Shown piece by piece: positions 16,179 through 24,212 of a stretch of DNA of 38,684 nt (position 1 is its first letter; each line of letters starts with the position of its first letter). The DNA comes from Vulcanimicrobiota bacterium (lineage in GTDB: Bacteria > Vulcanimicrobiota > Vulcanimicrobiia > Vulcanimicrobiales > Vulcanimicrobiaceae), in the NCBI GenBank assembly GCA_019232905.1, contig JAFANA010000143.1:1-38684 (forward strand), given 5' to 3'. The position numbers were made by a program, and so were the translations under genes. A model generated the notes under the pieces. The model did no database searches. It was given only the letters and a program-made list of their open reading frames with translations, and had not been told where the DNA came from.

Positions 16179-16618
16179 TCGAGTGGGTCAAAAAAATGTT
16201 CGGCCAAACGCCGTCGAGTTCGACGGCGAAAGAACGGCTGCGTCTCGTGCTGATGACCGATCATCTCGCGCTCGCCCCGGAGATCATCGAGAGCATGAAG
16301 CGCGACCTCGTCGACGTGATCTCACGTTACGTCGAAGTCGATCGCGAAAAAGTCGAAGTGAACTTCGAACGCGAGGACAAGGCGCTCGCGATGCTCGCGA
16401 ACATCCCGATTACCGCCGTCGCCCGCCCGAACAAACCCGAGGAAGAGCCGAAAGCCAAGGCCGAACCCGCGCCGGCTGCGGAACCGGAACCGGTTGCCGA
16501 AGCTGTCGCTGCGGAGCCGCAAGCCAAGGCTACGACATCGACTATGTCCGGACCGCCCCCGACGCGCCGTCGCCGGAAGAAGAAAGCCGGTGGATCAAAG
16601 CCCGCTCCTGCGCATTAG
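16175..16618 (+). CDS. minE: MinE with long C-terminal extension
   Basis: MinE stimulates MinD ATPase activity and restricts MinCD topologically. Residues 1-80 match the family: a membrane-targeting N-terminus (MIEWVKKMFG), then AKERLRLVLMTDH and the C-terminal dimer core with DVISRYVEVD. Usual MinE proteins have about 85-110 residues. This one has 147 because a Pro/Ala/Glu-rich linker (about 88-120) leads to a basic end with RRRRKKK. Such a tail could bind nucleic acid or acidic lipids (inference). The ATG overlaps the second minD stop. The last 29 bp overlap the start of the alkB gene in another frame, so part of the tail is constrained by, or arose from, that overlap. Confidence 0.92.
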   Translation: MIEWVKKMFGQTPSSSTAKERLRLVLMTDHLALAPEIIESMKRDLVDVISRYVEVDREKVEVNFEREDKALAMLANIPITAVARPNKPEEEPKAKAEPAPAAEPEPVAEAVAAEPQAKATTSTMSGPPPTRRRRKKKAGGSKPAPAH

Positions 16619-17201
16619 TCCAACGCGCGAACTCGCTACGGACGTCGTTTATTTCGAGGATTTCCTAGCGCCCGAAGATGCCGATCGCTATTTCCGGCTA
16701 CTGCTGGAGACGGTTGTGTGGCGCCAAGAAGAGATTAGGGTGTTTGGGAAAGTGCATGCCTTCCCGCGCCTCACGTCGTGGTACGGCGACAAAAACGCCG
16801 TCTATACGTACTCGGGACTTCGAAATACACCGATGCCGTGGAACGCGCCGCTCCTGGAGCTCCGAGCGCGCGCCGAGCAAGCATCGGGAACTCGCTTCAA
16901 TAGCGTATTGCTCAACCGCTACCGGTCGGGCAACGACGGCATGGGTTGGCACGCAGACAACGAGCGCGAACTCGGACGAGCACCCGTCATTGCATCGGTG
17001 AGTCTCGGCACGCCACGGCTGTTCGTGCTTCGAACGCAAGAAGAGAAGAGGCGCTTGCTTGAACTTCGCCTTGCGCATGGGAGCATCTTGATTATGGGTG
17101 GCGCGTCGCAGCAGAATTTTCAGCACGCCGTGCCAAAAGAGAAGCGCCTCGTCGGTGAGCGTATCAATCTCACGTTCCGTACGGTCTTGGCCGACAAGTA
17201 G
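16590..17201 (+). CDS. alkB: AlkB-like 2-oxoglutarate/Fe(II) dioxygenase
   Basis: This enzyme is predicted to remove alkyl groups from DNA or RNA bases by oxidative demethylation. The 203-residue protein has the iron ligands His121 and Asp123 (GWHADNE) and His179 (FQHAVPK), and the 2-oxoglutarate-binding arginines in RINLTFR (191 and 197). LLNRYRSGNDGMGWHAD is very close to the ALKBH2/ALKBH3 type rather than E. coli AlkB. I start at the GTG at 16590, inside the 3' end of minE. A longer frame exists but adds a region that only mirrors the minE tail. It sits between minE and rodA, an unusual address for a repair gene, most likely through operon fusion. Confidence 0.93.
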   Translation: MDQSPLLRISPTRELATDVVYFEDFLAPEDADRYFRLLLETVVWRQEEIRVFGKVHAFPRLTSWYGDKNAVYTYSGLRNTPMPWNAPLLELRARAEQASGTRFNSVLLNRYRSGNDGMGWHADNERELGRAPVIASVSLGTPRLFVLRTQEEKRRLLELRLAHGSILIMGGASQQNFQHAVPKEKRLVGERINLTFRTVLADK

Positions 17202-17236
17202 TACGCAATGGGTCGTTTTTGAGGAAGGATCGTTAG

Positions 17237-18373
17237 GTGGCCGTCCTTGCGTTGGGTTCCGACGCGCGCAGATACGTCAGGAATTTCAACTGGTCGCTCG
17301 CGGTCGCGTGCATCCTCGTCTCGGCACTCGGAGTTCTCTGCATTCAGTCTGCCGATTTGCACGCCGGCGGCGGCCCGTTCGGCGAGTACAAAAAGCAGAT
17401 CATCTACGTGCTGCTCGGCATCCCGTTGATGCTCGGCTTTTCGTTCATCGACTATCGCAATTGGCAACGGTGGGCCCCGGGACTCTACGTCGTCAATTTG
17501 GCGTTGCTCGCGTTTATTTTGCGCGGCGGCCACTCGGCGCTCGGTGCGCAGCGGTGGATCGCGGTCGGCTCGTTCTTCACGTTCCAGCCATCCGAAGCAG
17601 CGAAGCTGATTCTCGCGATTTCAATTGCCGCGGTGTTGTGCAAGAGCACCTACGATCGCGTGCAAGATTTATGGAAGCCGTTGCTTACGGCGGCCATTCC
17701 GGCGCTGCTGATCCTCAAGCAACCGGATCTCGGGACGTCGCTCGTCATCGGTGCGATTCTGACGTCGCAGCTCTTTTTCGGATTACCGAAGCTCGGCGAT
17801 TTCCTAATTTACATCATGGGCGTCGTCATCGCCGGCGCCGCTGCCGTCGGCACGAACGCGATTCTCAAACCGTTTCAAAAGGCGCGTCTGCTGGTCTTTC
17901 TCAATCCGTCGTCCGACCCGCAAGGCGCCGGCTATAACTTGAATCAGTCGAAGATCGCCGTCGGAAACGGTGAGTGGTTCGGCCGCGGTTTGCATCACGG
18001 CACGCAAACCCAACTGAATTTCGTGCCGGAACACTCCCGCGACTTTATCTTCACGGTGCTCGCCGAGGAACTCGGCTTCGCCGGCGCGGCGCTGTTGCTC
18101 GTGCTTTACGCGATCGTCCTTTACGGCGGCATCAAGACGATGATCTCGGCGCGCGACCGTTTTGGTTTTCTGCTGGCCGCCGGCCTCGTTGCGATGCTCT
18201 TCTTCCATATGCTCGTGAACATCGGCATGACCATCGGCATCATGCCGATCACCGGCATCCCACTTCCATTCATGTCCTACGGCGGCTCCGCCGTCCTCAC
18301 CGACTTCGCCGCCGTCGGCGTCCTGCTCAACATCTACTCCCAAAAAGACCGCGAGATCCTCGGCAACGCCTAA
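17237..18373 (+). CDS. rodA: Rod shape-determining glycosyltransferase RodA
   Basis: This SEDS-family peptidoglycan polymerase elongates the lateral wall with a partner class B PBP. The 378 residues form about ten transmembrane helices. Conserved stretches are GAQRWI, FQPSEAAKL, KQPDLGTSLV, the loop with GLHHGTQTQLNFVPEHSRDF (Asp269 corresponds to the essential catalytic Asp), and GIPLPFMSYGGSA. It starts on GTG with GGAAGG eight bases upstream. The partner PBP2 gene (mrdA) is not in the window. The position after minCDE and alkB is consistent with a cell-shape cluster. RodA rather than FtsW is supported by the length and the GYNLNQSKIAVGNG region. Confidence 0.95.
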   Translation: MAVLALGSDARRYVRNFNWSLAVACILVSALGVLCIQSADLHAGGGPFGEYKKQIIYVLLGIPLMLGFSFIDYRNWQRWAPGLYVVNLALLAFILRGGHSALGAQRWIAVGSFFTFQPSEAAKLILAISIAAVLCKSTYDRVQDLWKPLLTAAIPALLILKQPDLGTSLVIGAILTSQLFFGLPKLGDFLIYIMGVVIAGAAAVGTNAILKPFQKARLLVFLNPSSDPQGAGYNLNQSKIAVGNGEWFGRGLHHGTQTQLNFVPEHSRDFIFTVLAEELGFAGAALLLVLYAIVLYGGIKTMISARDRFGFLLAAGLVAMLFFHMLVNIGMTIGIMPITGIPLPFMSYGGSAVLTDFAAVGVLLNIYSQKDREILGNA

Positions 18374-18382
18374 CTCACGACA

Positions 18383-19021
18383 CTAGTCGTGGCGGTACAT
18401 GAGGCCGCTGCGGGATGATGTGGTTAATTGCCAGTTGGGATCGCTTTCGATGATGTCGCGTTCTACCGGCGTGTGATAGAGCAGCCAGGTTGTGCCGGGA
18501 TTGCGGCGGTGCAGGATCGATCCAAGTGTCGCGCGCATCGCCTCGCCATCGAACGGATTGTACAGAAACACGACGAGATTGCCGGGTGGGTACGACCACG
18601 AGCGCGCGTCACCGCGCACGAGCCGCACGTCGCGGCAGGTACGGCGCGAGCGATCGGCACGTTCCAAGTTTTCGCGCGCAACTTCATAGAGACCCGGCGA
18701 GAGCTCGATGCCCGTAACTTGTTTGAACGGATACTCCGCTGCAAGCAGCACCGCCCGGCCCATGCCCGCACCGACGTCAACGAACGTCGACGTTACGATC
18801 GCTTCCATCGGCAATTCCGAAATCAACGCGCGAAAATCGCCGACCGGCACCGCCTCGTAGTGCGTGGCGTGCGCGCCTGCGTCCCCGACATGCTCGGGGT
18901 CGAGATCGGTAAGAAAGAGAATCGCGTGCGTCGTGACACCGTAATCGTGATCGAAACGCCTACTCGCGCTGCGTTCGGAATTCGGCACGCGTGAAGCTTC
19001 CCTATCGTCTCGGCGATTCAT
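18383..19021 (-). CDS. Class I SAM-dependent methyltransferase
   Basis: This is a soluble Rossmann-fold methyltransferase with motif I FVDVGAGMGRAVLLA (about 80-94), the acidic ribose-binding Glu106 in VTGIELSP, and a motif IV-like VVFLYNPF (151-157). The region before motif I, FDHDYGVTT and ATHYEAVPVGDF, is typical of a poorly characterised group with unknown substrates. The NPF motif could fit N-methylation, but this is not certain. I list the ATG at 19021. A GTG at 18988 is equally likely and would remove an overlap of about 31 bp with the divergent gene at 18991. It converges on rodA, with stops nine bases apart and no clear terminator between them. Confidence 0.85.
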   Translation of the reverse strand: MNRRDDREASRVPNSERSASRRFDHDYGVTTHAILFLTDLDPEHVGDAGAHATHYEAVPVGDFRALISELPMEAIVTSTFVDVGAGMGRAVLLAAEYPFKQVTGIELSPGLYEVARENLERADRSRRTCRDVRLVRGDARSWSYPPGNLVVFLYNPFDGEAMRATLGSILHRRNPGTTWLLYHTPVERDIIESDPNWQLTTSSRSGLMYRHD

Positions 19022-20052
19022 TTGCGCTGCCGCTCGGTAATGGGCAATTCGCACGTAGCTGCATCGTGCAGTGCGAACATCGCGTCGTCGTAATACGCGC
19101 ATGGATCGGCGAGGAGTCATGGCTCGATCTACGGGTCAGCGATGACGCGTTCGTACTTCACCGGTGGCAGCGTGACGGCAATATTGATTTGAACGGCACT
19201 CCGCAACCACAGCCCGAGAATCGCTACTGGATGCATGCGGCGCGCGCGGAACGCCTGGTGGCCGCGGCGCTCGGCGCTCCACATCCGCGCGAACGAAAAA
19301 TTCGCGTGCGCGAACTGCGCGATGACAATGCGGCTATCGCGCTAACGGAACTCGACGACGATTGCGTGCTGACCCTAACGGAACGCGTATCGAACGCAAC
19401 GCTCGAGCGGATCTGCGCTGCAATTCGTAACCATCCGCGCGTCATGATTCGCTTGGACGGCGAGGCCGCCACACAGCTCGATACGCTCGCAGAAACGCCG
19501 GTGACGCGGTGTTCGCTTGCCGGTTCGGTTCAACGTATACCACCGATTACGACGCTACGGCACCTAGACCTCGAAGATGCGAGTCAACTCGATGCCGTCG
19601 CTTCGGCTTTCCCTAATCTGGAGTCATTGCGCGTTTCGCAGCGAGGCGCAGCCGTGAATATTCAAAGTCTCACTTCATTGCGAAATCTTCGCTCGTTGGA
19701 TCTGTCGCTGGTCCACGTCGCGGATGCCGCGTGCTTTGCGCAGCTCGCGCAGCTGCGCGCGCTACGGCTCAATCGCATGACGGGCATGACCACGATGGAT
19801 GCCCTCGCGCCGCTGACGCTGCGCATGCTTGCCGTCGAACACCTGTATCAACTGCAACGCGTCGAGAGTCTCGCGCGGATATCGTCACTCGAACAAGTCG
19901 AGTTGCGCGGACTTTGGCAATTCGAAATCGCCGGCGTCCAATGGGCGTTGGAGTGCGAACGGCTTATGCGCGCGGAGATCGATATCGGCGGACGCCGAAA
20001 AAACGTCGAGCTCTACCGCCGAGCGCACTGGGCGTATCCCTGGAGGTTCTAA
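18991..20052 (+). CDS. Imm26-like N-terminal domain fused to leucine-rich repeats
   Basis: I cannot name a characterised homologue. Residues 1-45 (YRLGDSFALPLGNGQFARSC) resemble the beta-barrel start of immunity protein 26 domains. Residues about 180-320 form irregular leucine-rich repeats: LRHLDLEDASQLDAV, LESLRVS, LRSLDLS, LRALRLN, LEQVELRG. The protein has no signal peptide or transmembrane helix and should be cytoplasmic. A role in binding and neutralising a protein partner is a guess from domain type. The start is a GTG in the palindrome CACGCGTG, next to the alternative start of the divergent methyltransferase. Its TAA shares bases with the stop of the convergent gene (CTAA). No polymorphic toxin gene is visible in the window. 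Confidence 0.7.
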   Translation: MKLPYRLGDSFALPLGNGQFARSCIVQCEHRVVVIRAWIGEESWLDLRVSDDAFVLHRWQRDGNIDLNGTPQPQPENRYWMHAARAERLVAAALGAPHPRERKIRVRELRDDNAAIALTELDDDCVLTLTERVSNATLERICAAIRNHPRVMIRLDGEAATQLDTLAETPVTRCSLAGSVQRIPPITTLRHLDLEDASQLDAVASAFPNLESLRVSQRGAAVNIQSLTSLRNLRSLDLSLVHVADAACFAQLAQLRALRLNRMTGMTTMDALAPLTLRMLAVEHLYQLQRVESLARISSLEQVELRGLWQFEIAGVQWALECERLMRAEIDIGGRRKNVELYRRAHWAYPWRF

Positions 20053-20354
20053 ACCGCGGCCGGCGCGCGATGTTGGACGATGCAAACGCCTTCGTCGACA
20101 CTCAGGCGCTCGGTTTTGATCGCCGCGTAATTGTGCGCCACGAATTCGCCGGAGAGCTGCGTGGACTCACGTTCCCCCGCTTCCGTCTCAAAGACGCTGA
20201 CGGTGCACAGCGTATCGGGCCCGGTTTTAATCGCATAATAGGCGATGAATCCGGAAATTTGCTTCAGCTTCGGAACGAAATCGTCCTCAAGCCGGTCCTT
20301 CAGCGTGTTGAAGATGATCGGATCCGACGAATAGCGGCGAACGGCAACATTCAT
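20049..20354 (-). CDS. Small dimeric alpha+beta barrel protein
   Basis: This 101-residue protein fits the ferredoxin-like dimeric barrel (antibiotic biosynthesis monooxygenase-like) group. An N-terminal strand VAVRRY is followed by a helix with a long FVPKLKQISGFIAYYAIKTG element, the strand TLCTVSVFE, and a second helix with GEFVAHNY. No cofactor site is evident, and many such stand-alone proteins have no known substrate. The start ATG at 20354 has a perfect GGAGG six bases upstream. It is short and easily hidden inside a longer frame on the same strand that also covers the PilZ gene region. The stop TAG overlaps the TAA of the LRR gene. Confidence 0.8.
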   Translation of the reverse strand: MNVAVRRYSSDPIIFNTLKDRLEDDFVPKLKQISGFIAYYAIKTGPDTLCTVSVFETEAGERESTQLSGEFVAHNYAAIKTERLSVDEGVCIVQHRAPAAV

Positions 20355-20386
20355 ATCGCACCTCCCGCGGGCAACGAGATGATGAG

Positions 20387-20392
20387 AGTATA
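20387..20392 (-). promoter_or_regulatory. Candidate -10 element for the small barrel protein gene
   Basis: On the minus strand, TATACT lies 32 bases before the ATG at 20354, inside the short gap behind the PilZ gene. No convincing -35 box is present. Confidence 0.25.
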
Positions 20393-20428
20393 CCGCTTCG
20401 CACAGCCCGGGGTATATCCGGGTATCGC

Positions 20429-21226
20429 TTAACGGCCCGCGCGTAACGACGTATACTGCGCCGCTTCGACGAAGCGGTGGATTTCGTCGGTAAGTTGCGG
20501 GTCGGGATTGACCCAGACGAGGCTTTGCATATAGCGTCCGCGCGTTTGTTTTACGCCCGGCAGCGGACGCGCGACGAGACGCAATTCCGAAAACGGCCGC
20601 TGAACGCCGGCTCGTGAATGGAGCACGCGCAGCACGTCGTTCGGTAAGGTGAAACGGACGGTGACGTCCCACTCTTGACGCAGCACGCGATCGCTGATCA
20701 ACCGCAGACCGCCCGTGCTTACGTCGACGGCGACGCCTTCGAAATTCCCCGGCGTCGTTCCAACCGTGCACGTCACCGGAATGTTGACTTCCACGCGGCG
20801 ATGAGCGCGCAGCTCCTGTAAGCGCGTCGACGGCTTCGGCCGTTCTTCGTCGATCCCGCGGCGCGCAAGGCTCAGCGATCGCCGTTGCTCTTCGTGAATA
20901 TACCGTGCGAGATCGTCCCGTGCGGTGTCGCTGAGTGCATCGAATTCAACCGCATACCGGAACGTGCGGTCGCTCGCTGTGTAGGTAACCTTGCGAAGTC
21001 TGCCCGCAAGACGAAGCGGCGGCATGCCCGTGCGGGGCAGATCGAACTCAATCGCGAGGTGGGGTTTGAGCATCGTGCGCGCATGAACCTGACACCCGCC
21101 GGCAGAGATGTCGACGAGCGTTGATGGGATGGGGATGCGCACTCCGGTCACCCGTACGTCGATGCGCAGGTACATCGGCTGGCGATAAAACGATCGCCGG
21201 TTGGACGATGCCGGTGAAACCGACAT
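20429..21226 (-). CDS. Double PilZ-domain protein
   Basis: This is a cytoplasmic c-di-GMP receptor candidate with two PilZ domains in 265 residues. Domain one carries RRSFYR (RxxxR) near the N-terminus and DISAGG; domain two has RAHRR near residue 140 and DVSTGG. Both motifs needed for ligand binding are intact in both domains. Downstream targets may be motility, adhesion or polysaccharide export, but no neighbour shows which. A possible source of the second messenger in this window is the GGDEF-containing response regulator at 31094, although its motif is degenerate. Start: ATG at 21226 with GGAGG nine bases upstream. It faces away from the rne gene. Confidence 0.88.
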   Translation of the reverse strand: MSVSPASSNRRSFYRQPMYLRIDVRVTGVRIPIPSTLVDISAGGCQVHARTMLKPHLAIEFDLPRTGMPPLRLAGRLRKVTYTASDRTFRYAVEFDALSDTARDDLARYIHEEQRRSLSLARRGIDEERPKPSTRLQELRAHRRVEVNIPVTCTVGTTPGNFEGVAVDVSTGGLRLISDRVLRQEWDVTVRFTLPNDVLRVLHSRAGVQRPFSELRLVARPLPGVKQTRGRYMQSLVWVNPDPQLTDEIHRFVEAAQYTSLRAGR

Positions 21227-21398
21227 TAGGAAGGCCCTCCTGCTCCAAGCCCTAGCTTCCTTTAACAGAGTATCGGCAATATCCGCGCAGGTCCAGGGCC
21301 CAACGGCCCGGAAGTGCGGGGGCGTTTAAAAGGTTTTTCAAGGGAGCGCTCCCGCCCGGGTCATACCGCGGTGAGCCCCCTAGAGTTTAGAGGACAAT
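21227..21398 (+). other. Intergenic region and probable leader of the RNase E/G gene
   Basis: This 172-bp gap separates the divergent PilZ and RNase genes. It contains the perfect 12-bp palindrome GGGAGCGCTCCC at 21342-21353, a T-rich segment TTTAAAAGGTTTTTC just ahead of it, and an AGAGGA ribosome-binding site four bases before the TTG start. The palindrome could form a hairpin in the 5' leader. RNase E leaders in other bacteria are autoregulatory, but no match to such a leader can be claimed here. I see no clear -35/-10 pair and no known riboswitch. Confidence 0.4.
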
Positions 21399-24212
21399 TT
21401 GGCTTCCGAGATTTTAATCTCGAGCGACCCGTGGGAGAATCGGGTTGCCATACTTGAGGACGGCTCCCTTGCCGAACTCTACATCGAGCGCGAAGAGAAA
21501 GTTATCGGCTCGATCTACAAAGGAAAAGTACAAAACGTATTGCCCGGTATGGGCGCTGCGTTCGTCGACATCGGGCTAGGACGCAATGCGTTTCTCTATG
21601 TCGACGACATCAATAAGCAGCCGCTGAATATCGGCGACGTCGAAATCACGCACGGGCACTCCGGCTTCACGATCAACGAGAAAGTGAAGAAGGGCGATGA
21701 CGTGCTCGTGCAGATCGTCAAAGAGCCGCGGGGTCTCAAAGGCGCGCGAATCTCGACGAACATTTCGTTGCCCGGGCGGTACTTGATTCTGATGCCTACC
21801 GGCAAGTACTCCGGCGTTTCGCGCAAGATTGAGTCGGCCGAAGAACGCAATCGCCTCAAGGCGATCATGAAGCGCATTCGCCCGGAAGGCATGGCGACGG
21901 TCGTCCGCACGGCCGCCGCGGGCGTCAGCGAAGCCGAGCTCATCGCCGATCTGGGCGTGCTCATTCGGATGTGGCACGGCATCCTCGAAACGTTCAAGCG
22001 CGCGCCTTCACCGTCGCTTCTGCACCGCGACATGAATCTCGTCTACAAAGCGGCGCGCGACTTCATCACCGCCGACGTCGATAAAGTGCTCATCGACGAC
22101 GAGGAAGAGTACCGCAAGGTCCGCGAGTTTCTCCAGTTGCTCGGACCGCAGTATCTCGATCGCGTCCAACATTACAACCACGGCCGCAATCTCTTCGACG
22201 ACTACAAGATCACCGACGAAATTCAGCGGTTGATGAAACCCAAGATCAATCTGCCGTCGGGCGGATCGATCGTCATCGAATCGACCGAAGCGCTCACGGT
22301 CATCGACGTGAACTCAGGGAAGTTCACCGGCGGGCGCAATCTCGAAGATACGATCGTCAAGACGAATCTCGAAGCCGCTTCGGAGATCGCCCGCCAAGTG
22401 CGCCTGCGCGATATCGGCGGCATCATCGTCTGCGATTTCATTGATATGTCGAGCGAAGCGTCGCGCAACAAAGTCATCAAGGCGCTCGAGGACGGCCTTC
22501 GCCGCGATCGCACGCGCGCAACGATTCAATCGTTTTCGAACCTCGGGTTGCTCGAATTCACGCGCAAGCGAGTCGGCAAGGATCTCGCGTCGCAACTGCG
22601 CGGTACGTGTCCGACGTGCAACGGCATGGGCAGCGTCATGTCGGCGCAATCCGTTGCGATCGAGACGCTGCGTCAAGTGCGTCACGCCGGCGATCACAAG
22701 CACGAACATAAGCCAATCGTTGCCAATGTTGCGCCGACGGTTGCCGCGCAAATGGAGTTCTGGTACGAAGACGAAGTTCAAGAACTCTCGCGCGACATGG
22801 ACACGAAGATTCACGTGCGCGTCGATCCGATGCTGCACCCGGAAAAGTCGCGCATCGAACGCGTTGCGCAGCTTACCAACGGCGCGATTCGCGTCGGCGA
22901 CGAATTCGAAGTGGAGCTGCTTTCCGGCCGTCTTCCGAACGCCACGTCGGCGGCCGCAGTCGTCAATAACCACATTATCGAAGTCGAAAACGCTGCGAAC
23001 AATGCCGGAAACTCGGCAAAGATTCGCATTCTCGATATCGACGACGACAATGATTGCGTTCTTGCCGAGCTCGTAAGCGCCGGTGCCGCCGCCGCCAAGA
23101 AGAAGCGCCGTCGCGGCGGCAAGGGCAAACGCGGACTCACGCCGGCGGAAGAAGCGCAGCAACTGCGCGAACTCGCCGAGGAAGCGGCGTCGCAACAGCA
23201 GGCGCGTCCGCCGATCGGTATTACGACGGTCAGCGAAGAGGAAGAAGCGCAAGACCGCACGCTGGTTGCCGAGGTCAAAGGCGAGTCACAGCCGGACGCA
23301 ATCATCATCGGTGAAGAAGAACTCGCGGCACGCGAGGGCGAGGGCCAACGTTCGGGCAAGCGCAAGCGCCGGCGTCGCCGCCGCGGCGGACGCGGTCGCG
23401 GAGGCGAACGATTTGATGCCGCGATGCAGGTCGGCATCACTCCGCAAAGCGCTGCTGCGCAAGCCGAGTCCGAAGAGGACGAGGAAGAGGAAGAACATCC
23501 GCAATTCCAGCCGCAACGGCCGCATGAGGCGCCGGCGCATGGGGACGAACGCGAAGGACGCGGTCGTCGCCGTCGCCGCCGCCGCCGCCGTGGTGGACAC
23601 GGCGGTGAGGCCGCGCCTCCGGGCAACGGTCAATATAACGGCCAGGCGCAGCGCGACTTCGAGCCGCTTACCGGATCGTTGCCGGTGAATCCGTCGGTTC
23701 CCGATCGTCACGTCTTCCGCGTCGATGCCGATGGCAAAGCGCATCGCACCGGTATGACGGCGCCGAAGGAACCGTCACGCGCAATCGAGCCGATGCGCAA
23801 TGCGCGTCCGCCGGCGGTCGAACCGCCGCCGCCGCACTTAAAGGCGCCGCACGAAGAGCCGCGTCCGACCAAACCGGCGCGCCGCCGGCGCAGCACCGCT
23901 GCGGCCACAGGTGTTGCCGGCGAGCTCGAGAGCTCACGTATCGCTGCGCTACCGCCGCCCGCCGAAGCTCCGGTTGAAAAACCGAAGCGCGTAACGCGGA
24001 AGAAAGCAACGGAGACGGCCGCTGCAGCGGCAACGGAAGCAAAGCCCAAACGTACGCGCAAAAAGGCAGACGATGAGACCACGGAAGCCAAGCCAAAGCG
24101 CGCGCGTGCAACGAAGGCGGAGTCGACCGAAGCTGCGGCTCCCGGTGTAAAAAAAACGTCGACGCGTAAGAAATCTTCTACGACATCGACACGCAAAAAG
24201 AAGTCGTCGTAG
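21399..24212 (+). CDS. rne: Ribonuclease E/G with TRAM-like domain and long basic tail
   Basis: This is the endoribonuclease of mRNA decay and rRNA processing. The catalytic half keeps the E. coli RNase E landmarks at the same residue numbers: Asp303 (VIDVNSG) and Asp346 (CDFIDM) for metal, and Cys404/Cys407 (CPTC) for the zinc link. An S1 domain lies at about 35-105. After the zinc link, about residues 480-560 (IRVGDEFEVELLSGRLPNAT to ILDIDDDNDCVLAEL) look like a TRAM-type beta-barrel. The rest to 937 is disordered, with acidic stretches, two Arg-rich blocks (near 650 and 725) and a Lys/Thr/Ser-rich end. Such tails scaffold degradosomes. The TTG start has AGAGGA upstream. The coding end overlaps the next gene. 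Confidence 0.95.
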   Translation: MASEILISSDPWENRVAILEDGSLAELYIEREEKVIGSIYKGKVQNVLPGMGAAFVDIGLGRNAFLYVDDINKQPLNIGDVEITHGHSGFTINEKVKKGDDVLVQIVKEPRGLKGARISTNISLPGRYLILMPTGKYSGVSRKIESAEERNRLKAIMKRIRPEGMATVVRTAAAGVSEAELIADLGVLIRMWHGILETFKRAPSPSLLHRDMNLVYKAARDFITADVDKVLIDDEEEYRKVREFLQLLGPQYLDRVQHYNHGRNLFDDYKITDEIQRLMKPKINLPSGGSIVIESTEALTVIDVNSGKFTGGRNLEDTIVKTNLEAASEIARQVRLRDIGGIIVCDFIDMSSEASRNKVIKALEDGLRRDRTRATIQSFSNLGLLEFTRKRVGKDLASQLRGTCPTCNGMGSVMSAQSVAIETLRQVRHAGDHKHEHKPIVANVAPTVAAQMEFWYEDEVQELSRDMDTKIHVRVDPMLHPEKSRIERVAQLTNGAIRVGDEFEVELLSGRLPNATSAAAVVNNHIIEVENAANNAGNSAKIRILDIDDDNDCVLAELVSAGAAAAKKKRRRGGKGKRGLTPAEEAQQLRELAEEAASQQQARPPIGITTVSEEEEAQDRTLVAEVKGESQPDAIIIGEEELAAREGEGQRSGKRKRRRRRRGGRGRGGERFDAAMQVGITPQSAAAQAESEEDEEEEEHPQFQPQRPHEAPAHGDEREGRGRRRRRRRRRGGHGGEAAPPGNGQYNGQAQRDFEPLTGSLPVNPSVPDRHVFRVDADGKAHRTGMTAPKEPSRAIEPMRNARPPAVEPPPPHLKAPHEEPRPTKPARRRRSTAAATGVAGELESSRIAALPPPAEAPVEKPKRVTRKKATETAAAAATEAKPKRTRKKADDETTEAKPKRARATKAESTEAAAPGVKKTSTRKKSSTTSTRKKKSS

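Noticed and set aside
21227..21398. c-di-GMP or other riboswitch next to the PilZ gene
   Set aside because: I find no conserved GEMM core; the leader is short on the PilZ side and only a simple palindrome is seen.
22314..23252. 312-codon minus-strand frame opposite the RNase gene
   Set aside because: Shadow of the rne coding strand; low-complexity Arg/Phe/Leu with no domain.
24149..24156. A8 run as a programmed frameshift fusing RNase to HAD
   Set aside because: A -1 shift here enters the HAD frame but meets TAA at 24167 before the HAD domain.
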